Positions 1 to 13,128 of a stretch of DNA of 64,000 nucleotides are shown here, in pieces; the stretch's first letter is position 1; each line of letters opens with the position of its first letter. The DNA comes from Epiperipatus broadwayi (taxonomy: Eukaryota > Onychophora > Udeonychophora > Euonychophora > Peripatidae): the NCBI GenBank assembly GCA_028023455.1, contig JAQFVV010000037.1, positions 64,001-128,000 on the forward strand. The letters run 5' to 3'. The translations under genes and the position numbers were made by a program. The notes below the pieces were generated by a model. It was not told the origin of the DNA, made no database searches, and saw nothing but the letters and a program-made list of their open reading frames with translations.

Positions 1-590
1 TGTCATTCAAGCCAGGACTATTAGATAATACCTTTAGCTCTTCTTTTGTGACATGTGATATATCTTCATCTTCTTTTATCTTACTATTGGTTTCTTCTAT
101 CCACATAGTTTAAACTAATATCTAACTATTGGCACAAATAGGATCAACTATTATCCCAATAAATTTATATTGCTGGTAATAAAAAACATCTCATTTTATT
201 ATTATTATTTTGGCCTAAATAATCTCTATCCAGCACTGACATTTTAAAGAGTTGTGAAAAAAATTCCTTTAGTGATAATGCATAAGCAATCTATTTTCAT
301 CTTTATAGATACAAATTTTTCTTAATTCACACTCAAAATTCTAGTAGTAATGTCCTTGGAACTTTGCATTTTACTTTCTTGTATGACAGTGTTGGCTACT
401 AAATATCCATAAATCTGTGTCATTCAAGCCAGGACTATTAGATAATACCTTTAGCTCTTCTTTTGTGACATGTGATATATCTTCACCTTCTTTTATCTTA
501 CTATTGGTTTCTTCTATCCACATAGTTTAAACTAATATCTAACTATTGGCACAAATAGGATCAACTATTATCCCAATAAATTTATATTGC
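1..590. repeat. Direct duplication, 417-bp period
   Basis: Positions 1-173 recur at 418-590 with one difference seen (CTTCATCTTC against CTTCACCTTC). The sequence between (174-417) is unique here. The first copy begins at the window edge, so the repeated unit may extend further left. Near-identity in a region of otherwise old repeats suggests a recent segmental duplication, or an assembly artefact. No coding potential is visible. Confidence 0.9.
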
Positions 591-734
591 CTAACATAGA
601 TCATAGTATATTTTATTTGTTTACCAAAAATTAAATGTTTATTGTTTGGGAGGTCATATGACATCTGACAATCTTAGTATTTATTTACTATTAATTGAAC
701 GATTATTGTTTTGGAAATCATGTAACATCTAAGC

Positions 735-895
735 AAACAAGGCAAAACTCTCTCCATACAGTAGTGCCGCCCTGTGCTAAACAGAGTAATCAATGGATGC
801 CAGAAGGCTTGTGAATAAAATCCCTATCTAATGCCTACTCATCCAATATGTGCTAGTATGAGATAGTGATCATGTGATGCTTAGTGGTTTAACAT
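735..895 (+). repeat. Fragment of the foldback family
   Basis: The segment starts with the family terminus (AAGGCAAAACTCTCTCCATA) and continues through the shared block ATCAATGGATGCCAGAAGGC. It then switches at about 850 to the family's other module (CATCACATGATCACTATCTC) in reverse orientation. Related copies lie at 35035, 45020, 50703 and 63343. The module order here is rearranged relative to those copies, as expected for a foldback element that recombines internally. Confidence 0.75.
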
Positions 896-899
896 CTAA

Positions 900-2149
900 G
901 CAATAAGATGTCAAGGGAAGCCATGATTCAGAAACTTTCAGCTACTGAAACCATCACACTACCATTTTATTAAACAATACTGAGAATAAAATATAAATTC
1001 TGTATATAACAATAATAATTTTAACGAGAAATATAAATAGTATATTGTAGTACTGTACATCATAAATAATAATATTGTGACAATTGCAATTAATATGTCA
1101 AAGTCATGACAAATATGAACTGAATAGCTGAAAATTTTCCAAGTAAATCCAGTAATTTTTCAGATTATCATCTTAGCAATAAGTATAATATAAATTAATC
1201 AATAAATATCTGTCTAATGTTACGGAAACGATAAAGTTGAGATTGGCGAGAGGAATATAGATGCAATGAACATTAAAAAAAAACACATGGGCAAATGATG
1301 CGCCTACATCACCGAGGAAAGATATTGCACAGCTATTGGCAGTGGGCCCGTGATTAGTTTAACTTTTTAGTACTAGCATATTAATTTCAGTTATGATTAA
1401 TAGCAAAGCAAACGAAAAAGATGTATTAATTCAAAAGCGCTGGAATCTATGATGTTGCTCGTGAATTTGATTTATTCCATATAATGTAAGTTAATAAACA
1501 ATGATAATGAAAAAGATAATTAAAAAAAAATACATATACTAGCAATTAATATACTTTAAAGTGAAAATATTTCTTTTAAACTATTTAAAATAAGTACCAT
1601 TCCTAACTACTAATAATTTAAAAAAATTTTTAACTACAGCAAAATAGTAACACACACATATAATAATCCTTCATATTTATCAAAATCTAATAAGGAGAAG
1701 GGAGAGAAATCATATTGATAATAAAGCAAAAGGATAGAGCTAACTTGGCCTGGCAATTATTAGGAATTAAGAATTCTTCCCTGTCTGTCAAGTCAGACGG
1801 GAAGGATTTCTGCTCAAAATCCCATTTACGAAGCTAAATCGTTGTTTTTTTTTTTTTTAAAAAAAAAAAAATTAATGACAAACTGCTGGCTAGTCGCAGA
1901 GGTCAGGCCATAGTTCTTTGAAAAGGAAATCCAACGTCACATCGAGCTTTTATCACAGTATGTCTTCATAAAAAATAATAGGGAATCCCAGTAATCCTCA
2001 TCTCCTTCAAAATTACAGAAAAAGAACACTTTATTTGTATATGTTTTATACACACATACATATACGTGCGCAGCTAAGTTGCTCCCTCAGTTTTATTCAA
2101 TAATTTGCCTTCATATATCGCCAAATCACTATAATTAAAAAAAAATCTT
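900..2149. other. AT-rich sequence, no gene seen
   Basis: No exon or recognisable element. Two local structures stand out: a hairpin at 1786-1812 (TTCCC-TGTCTG against CAGAC-GGGAA), and a long T run meeting a long A run at about 1843-1871. Confidence 0.5.
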
Positions 2150-3170
2150 ATATATGTTCAAAATTTTCTGCCCAGCTATCATGGCTAGCATCTATTTGAA
2201 TTTTTACGAAAAACAAGTATTATCTGAATACAACATAGGAGATAATAATATAATATATACGAGGTATGTGGACGACTTATTCGTTGCTGCTCCAGTAAAT
2301 ATTGTTGATCACATCAAAAATCGGATACAAGCGAAAACATAATTAAATTTAAATATTACATTGGAAGATATGGGGCAAAAGATAAAATATTTAGATATCA
2401 AGGTACACAGAGAGGGAAGTATACTTAACTATACAATGGTCATGAAGCCACCAGAAGTTTGTGGACAGATTCACCCTGAATCATACCATCTATGACTCAC
2501 AAGTTTGCTGGATTGACATCATTTCTTTTCAGAAATTACTATTTGTGCAAGTTTGAGGCAGACAGAAGGTCTAACTTAATTAATTATACTAACAACTTAA
2601 TCAAATCAGGATACAGGCGCAATATAGTATATAGCAAAATTAGACATTTTGTAAATAATATTGGAAAACACAGAAATGAAGACAACAAGCCTTGGATATT
2701 GTTGCCCTACATGCTTTGCATAAAACGTTTTATAAGACTTTCTCTAAGGAATTTCGTTTGAGTTTTCATACACCAATCTCAACTAATAGGCTTATTAACA
2801 ACACTAAAGACACTATAGCTTCTGATCAGACCCCACAGGCTGTGTACAGAGTGGCATGCCCTCATAATGGATGCAAAGCATCATACTATGGTGAAACAAG
2901 AGCCACCGTAGCTACTAGGATATCACAACACAAGTATAGATACAATAAGGCACATACGAATCCAGAATGCACTTCAATTTTTGCACAACATCAAAAATTG
3001 TCAGGACATGTGTTCGAACCCACATCTGCAAAATTAGTTTGTACTGAGAGGCATGATATTAAGTGAAAGGTAAAAGAAGCTTACTTTATAGCAGAGGACT
3101 CCTTCACCATTAATTGTAAGGATGCATGTTTTGCTATATCTAAAAGATGGTCTTAGTGACTCATTTGCAT
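2150..3170 (+). mobile_element. Penelope-like retroelement relic (RT and GIY-YIG endonuclease)
   Basis: This is a frameshifted remnant of a Penelope-like element, a retroelement that couples a telomerase-related reverse transcriptase to a GIY-YIG endonuclease. At 2154-2342 a frame carries the RT active-site motif (TRYVDDLFVA). After a stop, IKYLDIKVHREGS and a HKFAGLTSFLFR-type thumb segment follow in shifted frames (2343-2760). At 2692-3066 comes the endonuclease: a CX4C pair (ACPHNGCKASYYG), then YYGETRATVATRISQHK, matching the GIY-YIG block with its arginine and following histidine. An internal stop at 3064 is followed by a readable tail to about 3158. The 5' part of the RT is missing. Frameshifts and stops make it inactive. 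A second copy is at 46982-47870. Confidence 0.85.
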
Positions 3171-4149
3171 AGAATTTGCATATGGTATTTATTTATATAA
3201 TGATTTCAAAGAAAGTATCATAACTGGCTATGAATATGAGAAGTACATCTTCTTGAAAGCGCTCAGCCATTTAATTTAGTTTTCTATTTGTTGTTACAGC
3301 TTTATGTTGGAAGTGTGATAGCACGATTTAATATTATCATATTGAAGACAAACATAAAGTATAAATCTACAGGTTATTACTTAATATTGATAAATAAATA
3401 TGTATCGAGCTATTCTTCACTACAGATTATCCAATTACGATTCACAATGTAGAAATGTTTTCATTTTTAAACAAATCGGCAAAGACTGAGTGAGGTAGTA
3501 AAAGTTAATCTTCTTGAGACCCAATATACAAGAGACTATTTTTTCTTGTTTCAAATGATAACATTGGTTTTTCTTGCAAATTATACTACATCTTATGATG
3601 AACTATTGTTTAATAATAAGAAAGACAGTTGTTACTTGCTATCAAAAGGACTACTCACCCAACTAGTCAAATTCCAGATGGCTTTCTATCTTTATTTTAT
3701 CCTCTAGCTAAAAATAGTTAACGTTTGTAAGTTTAATTATCAATAAAATGATTAATTATATTAGCTATGGAATAGTCAACATAAGTAGACTTCCCAAGTT
3801 GAAAAATTTCCCAAGTTACAATTTTTCAACAACTGCATCACAGAGTACTTCATATATATCTATGTATATAGATATTGATCATAACTTCCACTTTAAATAA
3901 ACAAAAAACTAAACAATATGAACAAATGCTGAAAGCTCTTTATAATATCTAGAAAAACTTGAACCCATTAAAAAAAGTTTTATATGCCATAAAATTGATG
4001 ATTCATAGTATATTACAAAAAAACATTTCTCCTGATTATCAACAACAATTTGAAGTTTCAGGATGCTTAAAGGCATATTCATTATTATGATGATAAAATT
4101 CACTGATCTTATGTCTTATCAGCTTCCTTATTCACCCACAACATTTCCT
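3171..4149. other. AT-rich sequence, no gene seen
   Basis: No recognisable coding segment or repeat shared with other parts of the window. Confidence 0.45.
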
Positions 4150-5420
4150 AACATGATACTTTTGGAATGAATTAAGACTAAAATAGGATAAATTCAATCT
4201 AGTGATTGAAATGAGAATTTAGGTATGTTATCAAGCAATTACTTGCCATTTTCCTTACTGGTCTTGATGTTCCCAAGTCTTTTTAAGCATCACAATTCAA
4301 ACAAATCAATAACATTTGTCACTCTCTCTAATGTCCAATTTTCACAACCATAGAAACTCATAGTAAAATCATAGCTTGCACAAGTTTTGATTTTCATTCT
4401 TAAACATGTCATTACAGCTAAAGTCTTTTTCCACATCCTGATTCAGTGGGAGTCTATGATAAATTTCTTGATTATTTGATATTTTCTTGATAATGAATGA
4501 TCAAAAAAAAAGCAAAAGCAGTCAATCACATTTACATCTTCATAATCAATTTAAAAGTAAGGCAAACCTGTCACAAATTTATTCATATCCCCATCATTTT
4601 CATTCTAATCTTTAACTTTCCTAATGAGAGTTTTAAGGTTTTTAAATTATAAGGGTGGTATGATCAACATGTTTAAGATTGTTGATAAATTATCCACTAA
4701 TCTTGAATTCATATTTGTCTTTGTACAATGTGGCTTCTCTAATTACACAATAAGTACACAAATGGTAGGAAGACAATATGAGGCCATCAATTCCTCTGAT
4801 CAAATTATTTTCTCTAGATCTAATATATTGGCAAGCTTATAGTTCTCTTTCATCTTCACTTTACACAGGAGTGATTAATTCACAATCTGTTCTCAACTTT
4901 ATTTTTCCATAAATGTAATCAATATAATTTCTAGAAACTTTATTTTTCCACATATATAATCAATATAATTTCTATGAACTCTACCAGAGGATGTCTATGT
5001 TTGTAGCAGCGATAATTTTTCCTTCCTTTCCTATTCCAACTTTAACATTTCAATCCCCAATCTCTGAAATTATATCATGCTTGCAAATATGATCAAATTT
5101 TGCTTATGCCTAATAATAAGTTTTAAATTCTTCTTCACTAAAACCAGAACTTAAGATTTGTAAACAGTAATTAATAACAAGAGTCCATGGAATCAAACTG
5201 ACAACAACTAGTTGTCAAAGAATTATATCAAATATTAGTCTTTTTCTATAAATCTACATTCGTTTATTCCTGGTTGTCCATGGTCTAAAATAAACAGAAT
5301 GTTCTCATTATCTAAAATTTCCCAATTCAAACGAATTTAATTTACTAAGATGTCATAGACTGATTTATTTGGTTTGCACACTCCAGATTCCAGTGGTGAT
5401 CAGCTCCTTACACTGTAGCT
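4150..5420 (-). mobile_element. Decayed non-LTR retrotransposon (endonuclease and RT tail fragments)
   Basis: On the minus strand, short readable islands match the order of a LINE polyprotein. Near 5070-5000 an endonuclease-like GD(stop)NVKVG is seen, equivalent to the GDFNAKVG motif. Near 4960-4880 comes RNYIDYIYGK followed by DCELI, resembling the NQIDYIL...DC.SDH end of the endonuclease domain. Near 4420-4290 comes YGCENWTLERVTNVIDLFEL, the typical LLYGCE.W post-RT block. Most of the RT between them is missing. Stops are frequent. This is a pseudogene of a jockey/RTE-type LINE. The assignment rests on motif order only. Confidence 0.5.
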
Positions 5421-5859
5421 TCAAAGGTTCATTCACACAATAAAGAAACATCAGCATAGATAAGAGACAGAGATATTCAGTACTGCCAGTTTATACCTTG
5501 AATGTCTTCAAGCGTGAGACTCATGTTCCAGTACTATAGTTCTTTTTGTTTTTTCTTACTATTCATATTTCCATCACGTTTCTAAGAATACTTTATGATA
5601 GTTTTCTTCTGTATATTTAGAATGTTTGACAAGTCTGTGATTATCATCAACACCATAAACAGCTGCAGTTCAATATAGATATTTGAAATGAAACTTTTAT
5701 AAATATAAACAAAACAAGAAAAGAATGGAAGAAAAATAGAAAAAAAAAAATGTTCCCATGAAGATTAAATGAATAAAGATGAAGTTCATTAATGATTTAA
5801 GTATAAGATAAAAAGTGAAGGTAAAAGAATAATTTGGAATTATAATATGGGTCATTATT

Positions 5860-6330
5860 CTTCTTCCCAGTACACAACTTCACATCCATAGAAACTCATA
5901 GTAAAACCTCAATAACCATAATTTTAACCTCAATTCTATTCCAATGACAGGCAATTTTTCCTTACTTGGGAATGTTAATATCAACACCTCACTTATTTCT
6001 TTCAGTGTACTTTAGTATAAACAAAGGCAGATTATTATGTGATGATGTGATGTACTGTAGCTACTCTTTAAACGAAGTCAAGAATCTCTCAGCAATTATA
6101 CCAAGAAAAACTTGTTAGCTACTTAATTTTACATTCCCCACTCTAATTTTTCCCATATTCTGCTCCATCCCATTTCCACAACATAATCTTTGTCAACTCT
6201 ACAGCCTTTATATCTAAATCCCCCTTATCTTTTTCCAAACCCAGCATAAAAACCAATAATCTACTTTCTGTATAATCACTTTTTTCATATTTATTTTCCC
6301 TCTTTACTACTCTAGCACCACCTATTATAA
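5860..6330 (-). mobile_element. LINE RT C-terminal relic
   Basis: Reading the minus strand, VGNVKLSS followed by FLGIIAERF resembles the late-RT 'FKYLG..I' block, and downstream LKLWLLRFYYEFLWM resembles the block before LLYGCE. It shares nucleotide identity with the neighbouring relic (CATAGAAACTCATAGTAAAA occurs at both about 4350 and about 5888), so it is probably a second copy or a duplicated part of the same LINE. Heavily decayed. Confidence 0.4.
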
Positions 6331-6339
6331 GTTTGAGTA

Positions 6340-9300
6340 ATCAAAGAATTAAGTGATGTGGTGTTGATATAAATATTTATATTACTAATTAATTATCACT
6401 CAAAAAAAACAAAACACATACTAAATAAGCAATAAAAACAATAAGTTTACAATCATTCCCAGAACTACAAAATTGATCTAATTTTAGTTAAGCTCTAGCC
6501 TTAATACTGACATCAAAAGATCAAATTAACTATCCTTTTAAATGCTTTCATTTAACTTAGAAACTCTATTTGTTTGTTTGTTTTGACTAAATTTTGTAAT
6601 TGAGATTTAATATTCTTCCATTAAATGGATTTCCTTCAAATTTTGTACATATGTTAGAAAGCAATGACAATGTAATATGATAATGAAATATTTCAGGTTG
6701 GTTCCCTCATTTGTTTGTTATCACTTCAGTAAGCTTTCAGTGCAGTGCACAAGGGGGCAGTACATTATTTTTTTTAAAAAAAAATAAAATAAAATAAAGT
6801 TTTTACCGTAAATTCAAACAGAAATAAAAATGAATCTTAATTTCTCTTGATTGTAAATGGTTTTTTTTAAAAAAAATTTGATTTTTAACATGCAATTTTC
6901 TTTCAAATACAACATTGTTTATATACTTCATTTCAAAATAATTATGAAAAGATCCCAACACCAAAAACTTAAAAATAATATATATCCATTTTTATAATAA
7001 ACATTTTTATTTACTGTGTGAATAATATAAAATTAAAAATAATATATTTTATAATAAATGCTTTTATTTCCTGTCCATTAAAAAAGAAAAAAAATAATTA
7101 TTATCTTCTACCACAACTGAGGTAATTAGTGATTGAATTTATTAATTTTTGGGCATCCCCCACTTTTATTTCAAGTTAAATATAAAAATCACAATTAAGG
7201 TTAGAAAAAACAAAAACAAATTATTTTTGATTTTTTTCGGGTCCAGCAAATAAGAGCATTTATTAGAAAATATTTTTGTATGTATTCTTTCTGCTGATTT
7301 TCTACAAAGAATCAAATACAATTTAAGGAGTATTTCTGAAACCTTAAAAAAGAAAAATCTACAGGTAAAGCACTGTTATTCAATGATGCTGAGAACCAAT
7401 GCTTCACAGAGTACTGAGATGACAATATAAGGATTCGGTTTTAAATTATTCTTTTATGGCTATCTTTAATGCTACTTGGTCAGTTTTACATTCATTTGAT
7501 GGTAAAATATGAAATCAAATAAATATTGATTTATTAGTTAAAAAAATCATAAGCTGTCAGTAGTCTATAGATTACTCCACAGAGAAAAGTTATAAAGTAG
7601 CCAACAAATGTCTAGTGATTGCCAAATTCTTTGATCTTAGGCATTCAAATAAATTTGAAAACCCCTGAACAAAAAAAAATACATAATTTTGTATTTTAAA
7701 TATTTACGATTCTTTTTACAAAATACTTGTATAATAATTATTAAAAATACGAGATAAGAAACTCAACATAATGAAAAAAAAGAAAACTATAATTTTTAAC
7801 CATATTAAGCTCTATTAAACAATTCAGTACTGAACTTTTATTATTATTGTAAATACAAATGCAATTTTAAATTTTAGACAAAATTTCATAGCTTTATGAT
7901 GACTTTATAATAATTTGCTGCTCAAGTTTAAAAAATGAAGTTCAATCAATAAAAATTTTGTTAATTTATTTTTTTAATAGTTTTATTATAAAATGAGCCA
8001 ATATAAAAAAGTTGTTATCATTATGTAATTCACTTTATTTATTTATTTTTCTATATTTGGAAGTTCAAATAAGATTCTTTAAGGATGTTTTTTTAGTTGC
8101 AAATTTATTTTTCTAATAAATCAAGTACTATTTATTGATTCATAATATTGAATAAAGGCTTTAATATTAAAATAAAATGTTGAACTATTAACTCAAATTG
8201 CCATTAGGGGAAGGATGCAAAAACATTAAAATGCAGAAGGGTTAATCCAGGGCGTTTTCAGATTGGTGTATTTTTCAGATTTGATTAATAAATTTTTTAG
8301 CCTCTCAAAAGTCTAGCAAGTGCTTATTAATTTATAGATATTTACTAAAAGATTGGGGGGGGGGAGATTAATTTGGTTTCTAAACATGTGTACAAATTAT
8401 TTTATTATAAAAAATAAAGATCATGTTTGAAATTTTGTTTGGTTAATAGAAGTTTTTAAGTAATAGATTTTTGGATTAATAGTATTTTATTTACATTATT
8501 TTTTTTTGTCTTTCTCATATTAAAATGCTTAATGGAAGGCTAAGCAAAACCAATATAGCTGTTTAAAAAATTAAAATTTATTAAAATAAAATTAATTATA
8601 GCAATATGTTTGTTTACTGATTGGCGGGGAATGGGCAATGCTTTATTAAAAAAAAAGGTTTAAAAAAAGAAATCTATATAATATTAACAATTACAAATTG
8701 AAGTTTATTAGAATCTCTTATTTTAAATGTAAAACAGATCTAAAGTAGGAAAAGAAAACCTTAAACAATCAATGTCTGTTTTAGGAATGGTTATCTAATC
8801 TATTACTTTACTCCAGAGTCATCTATGATAATCTAGAATATTTAATGGACACTATTAAATAGAGAAGCAATTTATCTAACAACCACCTTACTTTTTTTAT
8901 ACTATCTAATTTAATGATCAGAGATTCAACTATTCTAAAATTTCAACACCAAGACAATTTTCTTGGATCGTTATATAAGTTAGATACTAGTCAGCAATTA
9001 TGTACTAGGTATATACTATTCTTTTTTAAAATATATAGTTGCAGATCAAGTATTAGATCTGTATAGTCATAAAAATAAGTCAGCTCGAATTTAAACCTAT
9101 AAGCATTTTGAAGCTCAAAGCACTAGCATATATTAAAAAAGTAAAGGTGAATGCAGGATGTAAGTCCAATGATCCTTAATGGTCAGAAATAGATCTGGAA
9201 ATTTGGTAGACCCTACTATCATCTATCAATTAATTACTCTCACTTTAATGGCTCCAGAATAGTATAAATACAGTGGACCACAGATTCTGAAGCTAATGCT

Positions 9301-10031
9301 GAATAAAAGACAAGTCATGTGATACTTTGTTTGACAAAGGCAGCAACAATGTAAGCACTGTATATAGTTCCAGTCAAATATCCACAATATATGATGGATT
9401 TACCATGGCAACAGCATGTTGCTAATTAATGCCATCCTCAAACTTGTAACAGCAGAATAAATCAGCAACTTAAAGAAATGAAGTAATACATGATGGAAAC
9501 AAAGTAATCAATTAAGGAAAAAGGCAAGCAACCTAATTGTGTGAAATGCAGATATTTTCTAGGAGATATCATCACCCATAACAGACTTTTGGATTTTTGC
9601 ACAAATTTTTCATAATTTGGGATGATTGGCTAGCTCAAGTTTGTACTCAAATTTAATTTGAATAACATACAATTGCTTTATTTCTTTACAATGTTATTAA
9701 AATCAATGAAGAATCATCAACTTAATGGTATTCCTTTTTTTAAAAAAAAAGAGAAAATAGTAAAAAGCTAAATAAAAAAATAAAAAACTTTTTGTTAAAA
9801 GTAATTAGGCGCTACAGATTTTAAAAATGGATAAAAATAATTTTGAAAAAAGTATAAAAATGAAATGAATTTCCTTTCAAAGTAATTTACACATGTGTTT
9901 GTTATGCATATCTACAGTAAATATTTTAAACAAAAAATATTTTTATTACAAATAGTAATTTTTTATCACTTTGCCATCTGAGATGTTATTTTATGTATGT
10001 ATCAGGAAACTCTAGGATTAAGTAATTTTAC
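6340..10031 (-). other. Probable intron of the N4BP2-like gene, no other feature seen
   Basis: Very AT-rich, with many A and T runs and a G run near 8345. I looked for the next Smr exon (a SVITGRG-like segment on the minus strand) and did not find it. By continuity with the exon at 10032-10129 this should be the following intron, but its far end is not visible. Confidence 0.4.
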
Positions 10032-10129
10032 CTTGTTTTTTACTTGCCAGAGTTTTCTCTAAAGCTTCAATTGCCTCGGACACATATAAACCATGAAGAT
10101 CCAGAATAGAGTCATCCAGTGTAGAATTC
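10032..10129 (-). CDS. N4BP2: N4BP2-like exon, start of Smr domain
   Basis: This 98-nt internal exon reads on the minus strand. The acceptor is a long T tract ending TTAAG before GAATTC, and the donor is CAAG/GTAAAA. It contributes one base to a split codon, then 32 codons, then one base. The peptide runs NSTLDDSI then LDLHGLYVSEAIEALEKTL then ASKKQ. LDLHGLYVSEAIE is the diagnostic LDLHGL..DEA start of the Smr domain. In N4BP2 that domain follows DUF1771 and has nucleic-acid nicking activity. The upstream exon at 50221-50288 ends with two bases of a codon, which exactly fits the one base here (AG+G, Arg). The rest of the Smr domain, including the expected TGRG loop, lies beyond this exon and was not found. 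The protein-family call is strong. The exact orthologue name is inference. Confidence 0.88.
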
Positions 10130-11633
10130 CTTAAAAAAAAAAAAAAATCTATCATTTTTCAAAATAAATTTACTAGAATCATTAAATATTCCATATATTT
10201 AAATAGGTAAAGTAACAACCTTTCAAAAAAAAAAAAAACCCCAACAGTATTCAAAAGAATGAGTCAATCTCCTAATAGTGAGGATATAAGCAATTTTTTC
10301 ATTCTTATATCATCCTTCTACCTTAGAATAATGAAATACCTATTGCCTTATGGAATTAATGATGGTTACCTAACTAAATAAAAAACAAAAATCCTACGTC
10401 AGTTACAAAAATTTCAAATTTACTCCAGATATGAACCCAGATTGTAACACAACATATGGAGCACTGCATCATGAAACCCTTATATTTAAGCAATTTACTA
10501 CTAAATATATTGTTAAATAAAAGCTTACACTAAATCTGCACTAGATACCCCAAATTTCCTTTGGTCAATCACTGAGTCTTCTAGTTGAAAGCAGCATTGC
10601 ATTATATCTACTACGTGGTCATCCTATGCTCATAGTTACTCAAACTATTAGTCTAAAATTTTCAAATACAATGAGGGTTGGAATTACATTGCTCATATGG
10701 CTACAAAGGTCTAGCCCTAAGTCAACAATTAATATCCTAACGATTTCAAGCAAATATATATATATCAGAACAAAAAAATCATAAAAATATTGTTCATATC
10801 ATCTAAAATATTAGATGTAAATAACGAGAGATGATAAACCTATGGCATAAAACTGTGTTGTTTATTCATCTATTTATTATAAAAAAATGATATTTTATTA
10901 AATAGGATGCTATTCATTTATGCTCTGATGACATTAAATTTTACTGTTACAATCATAAAAAGATCATGTGACATTCAAGCAACCAAATGGGATTCTTTTA
11001 TTTATCTAAACAAAACTTTCCACAATTTGCTTAAGTCAAACTTTTATGCATATGAAATTTTTATTCAAGTGCTGGTTTACTACTAGCCATAGTGCAAAAT
11101 ATAAAATTTTTGTTTACCAAATAGCAACAAAGTATTAAAATATATTTTATAAGAGATGTTCTCACAATATCAGACAAGGTATAGAGAGTTATACTTTTTT
11201 TTTTTTTTGCACTTTATACATCCTACTAATTGTTTATGTAAATTGAGTTTACAAATGTAGAGACTATATATAGTTCCATTCAAATAATATAATGAACTAT
11301 TTTTTAAAAAATAGATTCCTCAGTAGTGAATCAATTTAAGCATTGTTATCATTTATGTATACTACCTAAAATAATATGCAACTGGTTCTAATTTTTTCTA
11401 TTGATGTCCAAATAGTTCTCATATACATATATCAGATTAAGAAAGCTATGATTATGAAGAACTTCACCAAAGGTGCTCTCAGTTTTAAATTATAAAGAAG
11501 AAACCTTTACACAGATAAACAAATGTATGCAAATTTGAATATATCAGGTTTATATATATATTATTATTGTTTTTGTGTTCACATTTTTTTATATCTATTA
11601 TCAAAAACAGTGAAATTTTATGTTTTATATAGT

Positions 11634-11842
11634 TTTTATTATAAAATTCCTATATTTTGACTCCTTACACCCAGGTCATCTTCAGGAATGTTAAATCTAT
11701 ATTCATGTTGTTTCAACTTTTCATATGCAGAACGTCTTCAGGAATATTAAACATACTTCCATGTTACACATAAATGTATGTTCAATGTCTATAAAGATGA
11801 CTTACATATAAGGGTTCAAAGCATAGGAATTTTGTAATAAAA
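11634..11842. repeat. Foldback (inverted repeat) element
   Basis: The left arm (11634-11692, containing AAAATTCCTATATTTTGACT and ending GGTCATCTT) is complementary to the right arm (11793-11842, whose reverse strand contains AAAATTCCTATGCTTTGAAC and ends AAGTCATCTT). The arms are about 50-55 bp and roughly 80% matched. The centre carries a short direct repeat (CAGGAATGTTAAA at about 11684, CAGGAATATTAAA at about 11739). This resembles an old MITE. No target-site duplication was resolved. Confidence 0.7.
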
Positions 11843-11969
11843 CAAAATATTCATGTTTTTAATAACAGATTCACATTAATAATACTTCTAAACTAGAGAC
11901 AAACAAATAATTGTTAGCAAGTTATGAGAAAAAATAATAAGAATTATTGATAAAAATAAATATATATAT

Positions 11970-12045
11970 TAGAATCCTGTGGTGTAATGGATAGTGTTTT
12001 CACCTGTTTTTGATTCAGTATTGAAATCTGTGTAGCATTTAAGAT
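11970..12045 (+). repeat. Possible tRNA-derived SINE relic
   Basis: TGGTGTAATGGATAGTG resembles a pol III A box of an Arg-type tRNA. About 30 bases on, GATTCAGTATTGAAATCT could be a worn B box. There is no clear tail or second copy. Confidence 0.3.
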
Positions 12046-12240
12046 GTTTTTTTTAGATTGCTCAGAATTTTTTGAGTAAGTCTAAAGGGTTATTTTTCTG
12101 TTTCAGGCATATAGTACCAGTTAGTTATAGTTGGAGAGTAAAGGAAATCTCTTGCAATGAGTTCAAATCTTTATTTATTTATTTTTAAATGGTGCTCTTC
12201 TGAAAATGAGTTTTTATGATTTAAGTATATGGACTACCAG

Positions 12241-12490
12241 ATTTACATATCACACCATTTCCAATCTTCTTATACACTTAACAATACTATTTTTTACACC
12301 AAAACTTCTCTTACAGTTTTGACTGTCCTGAAGTCATCATCATTTCTTATACATTTAGCAATACTATTTTTTATACTAAAACTTTAATCTTACAGTTTTG
12401 ACTGATAGTCAAAACTATAAGAGTAAAGTTTTGATATAAAATAGTATTGTTAAGTGTATAAGAAGGTTGGAAATGGTATGATATGTAAAT
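12241..12490. repeat. Foldback element with internal duplicated arm
   Basis: The outer arms, 12241-12325 and about 12404-12490, are reverse complements with only a few mismatches. Both begin ATTTACATATCA.ACCATTT when read inward. The core contains a third, direct copy of the arm's inner half (TTCTTATACATTTAGCAATA, about 12347-12400). The structure is arm, partial direct copy, inverted arm, which suggests slippage or template switching within a palindrome. No coding capacity. Confidence 0.8.
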
Positions 12491-12631
12491 ATAAAAATCA
12501 ATACATAAGGAAAGGATGATGAAAACTGTATGACTACTAGAGTTATAAGTAACTTCATCTCAGAAGCTCATCTGAATATTCATTTTATTTTAAAGCTAGT
12601 CAATAAGTTGTAGTGGGTATGCTAGAACAAA

Positions 12632-13128
12632 TCACCTACTGCAAGTTAGTTTTGGAAGGACCATGATTGTAAAAGAAAAATATGTGACACTACATCTTTG
12701 CACTAGTAATGGTTCTATTATATACTTGTAGCTACTGAGACCAGAGTTTACCTTTACAATGCAATTTCTAAAAAAACCCTCATTGCATTTGATTTTGTCT
12801 AATTCAATAACCAAGTCATGTCCAAACTTTTATTTGAAGTTCTTGACCAAATAAAATGATCTTATTTTGAATATTCTATAAGAAAAATAAATTATTTGGA
12901 GAAATCTTTAAAGCCAATAAATGTGGAGATATCAGAATTGGTCATCATAACACTGACTATGCTATTGAAAAGTCCATATATTTTCACAGAAGAGACAGCA
13001 TATTTTGAAGAGATGCAATCAATACTATAATCATGAGTCAAAATTGATGACACTTCATTTAATTCAGTGTGATTATTTAATTTGTCCTGTAACCTGGCTT
13101 TAAAATCATTAAATATATTCCAATTCAT
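12632..13128 (-). other. Unassigned protein-like region, broken frames
   Basis: Two adjacent minus-strand frames (13128-12892 and 12814-12632) have less repetitive composition than their surroundings. The second contains NCIVKVNSGLSSYKYIIEPL. I do not recognise a domain, and there is no poly(A), TIR or second copy in the window. It could be a decayed transposon ORF or chance. No function is assigned. Confidence 0.2.
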
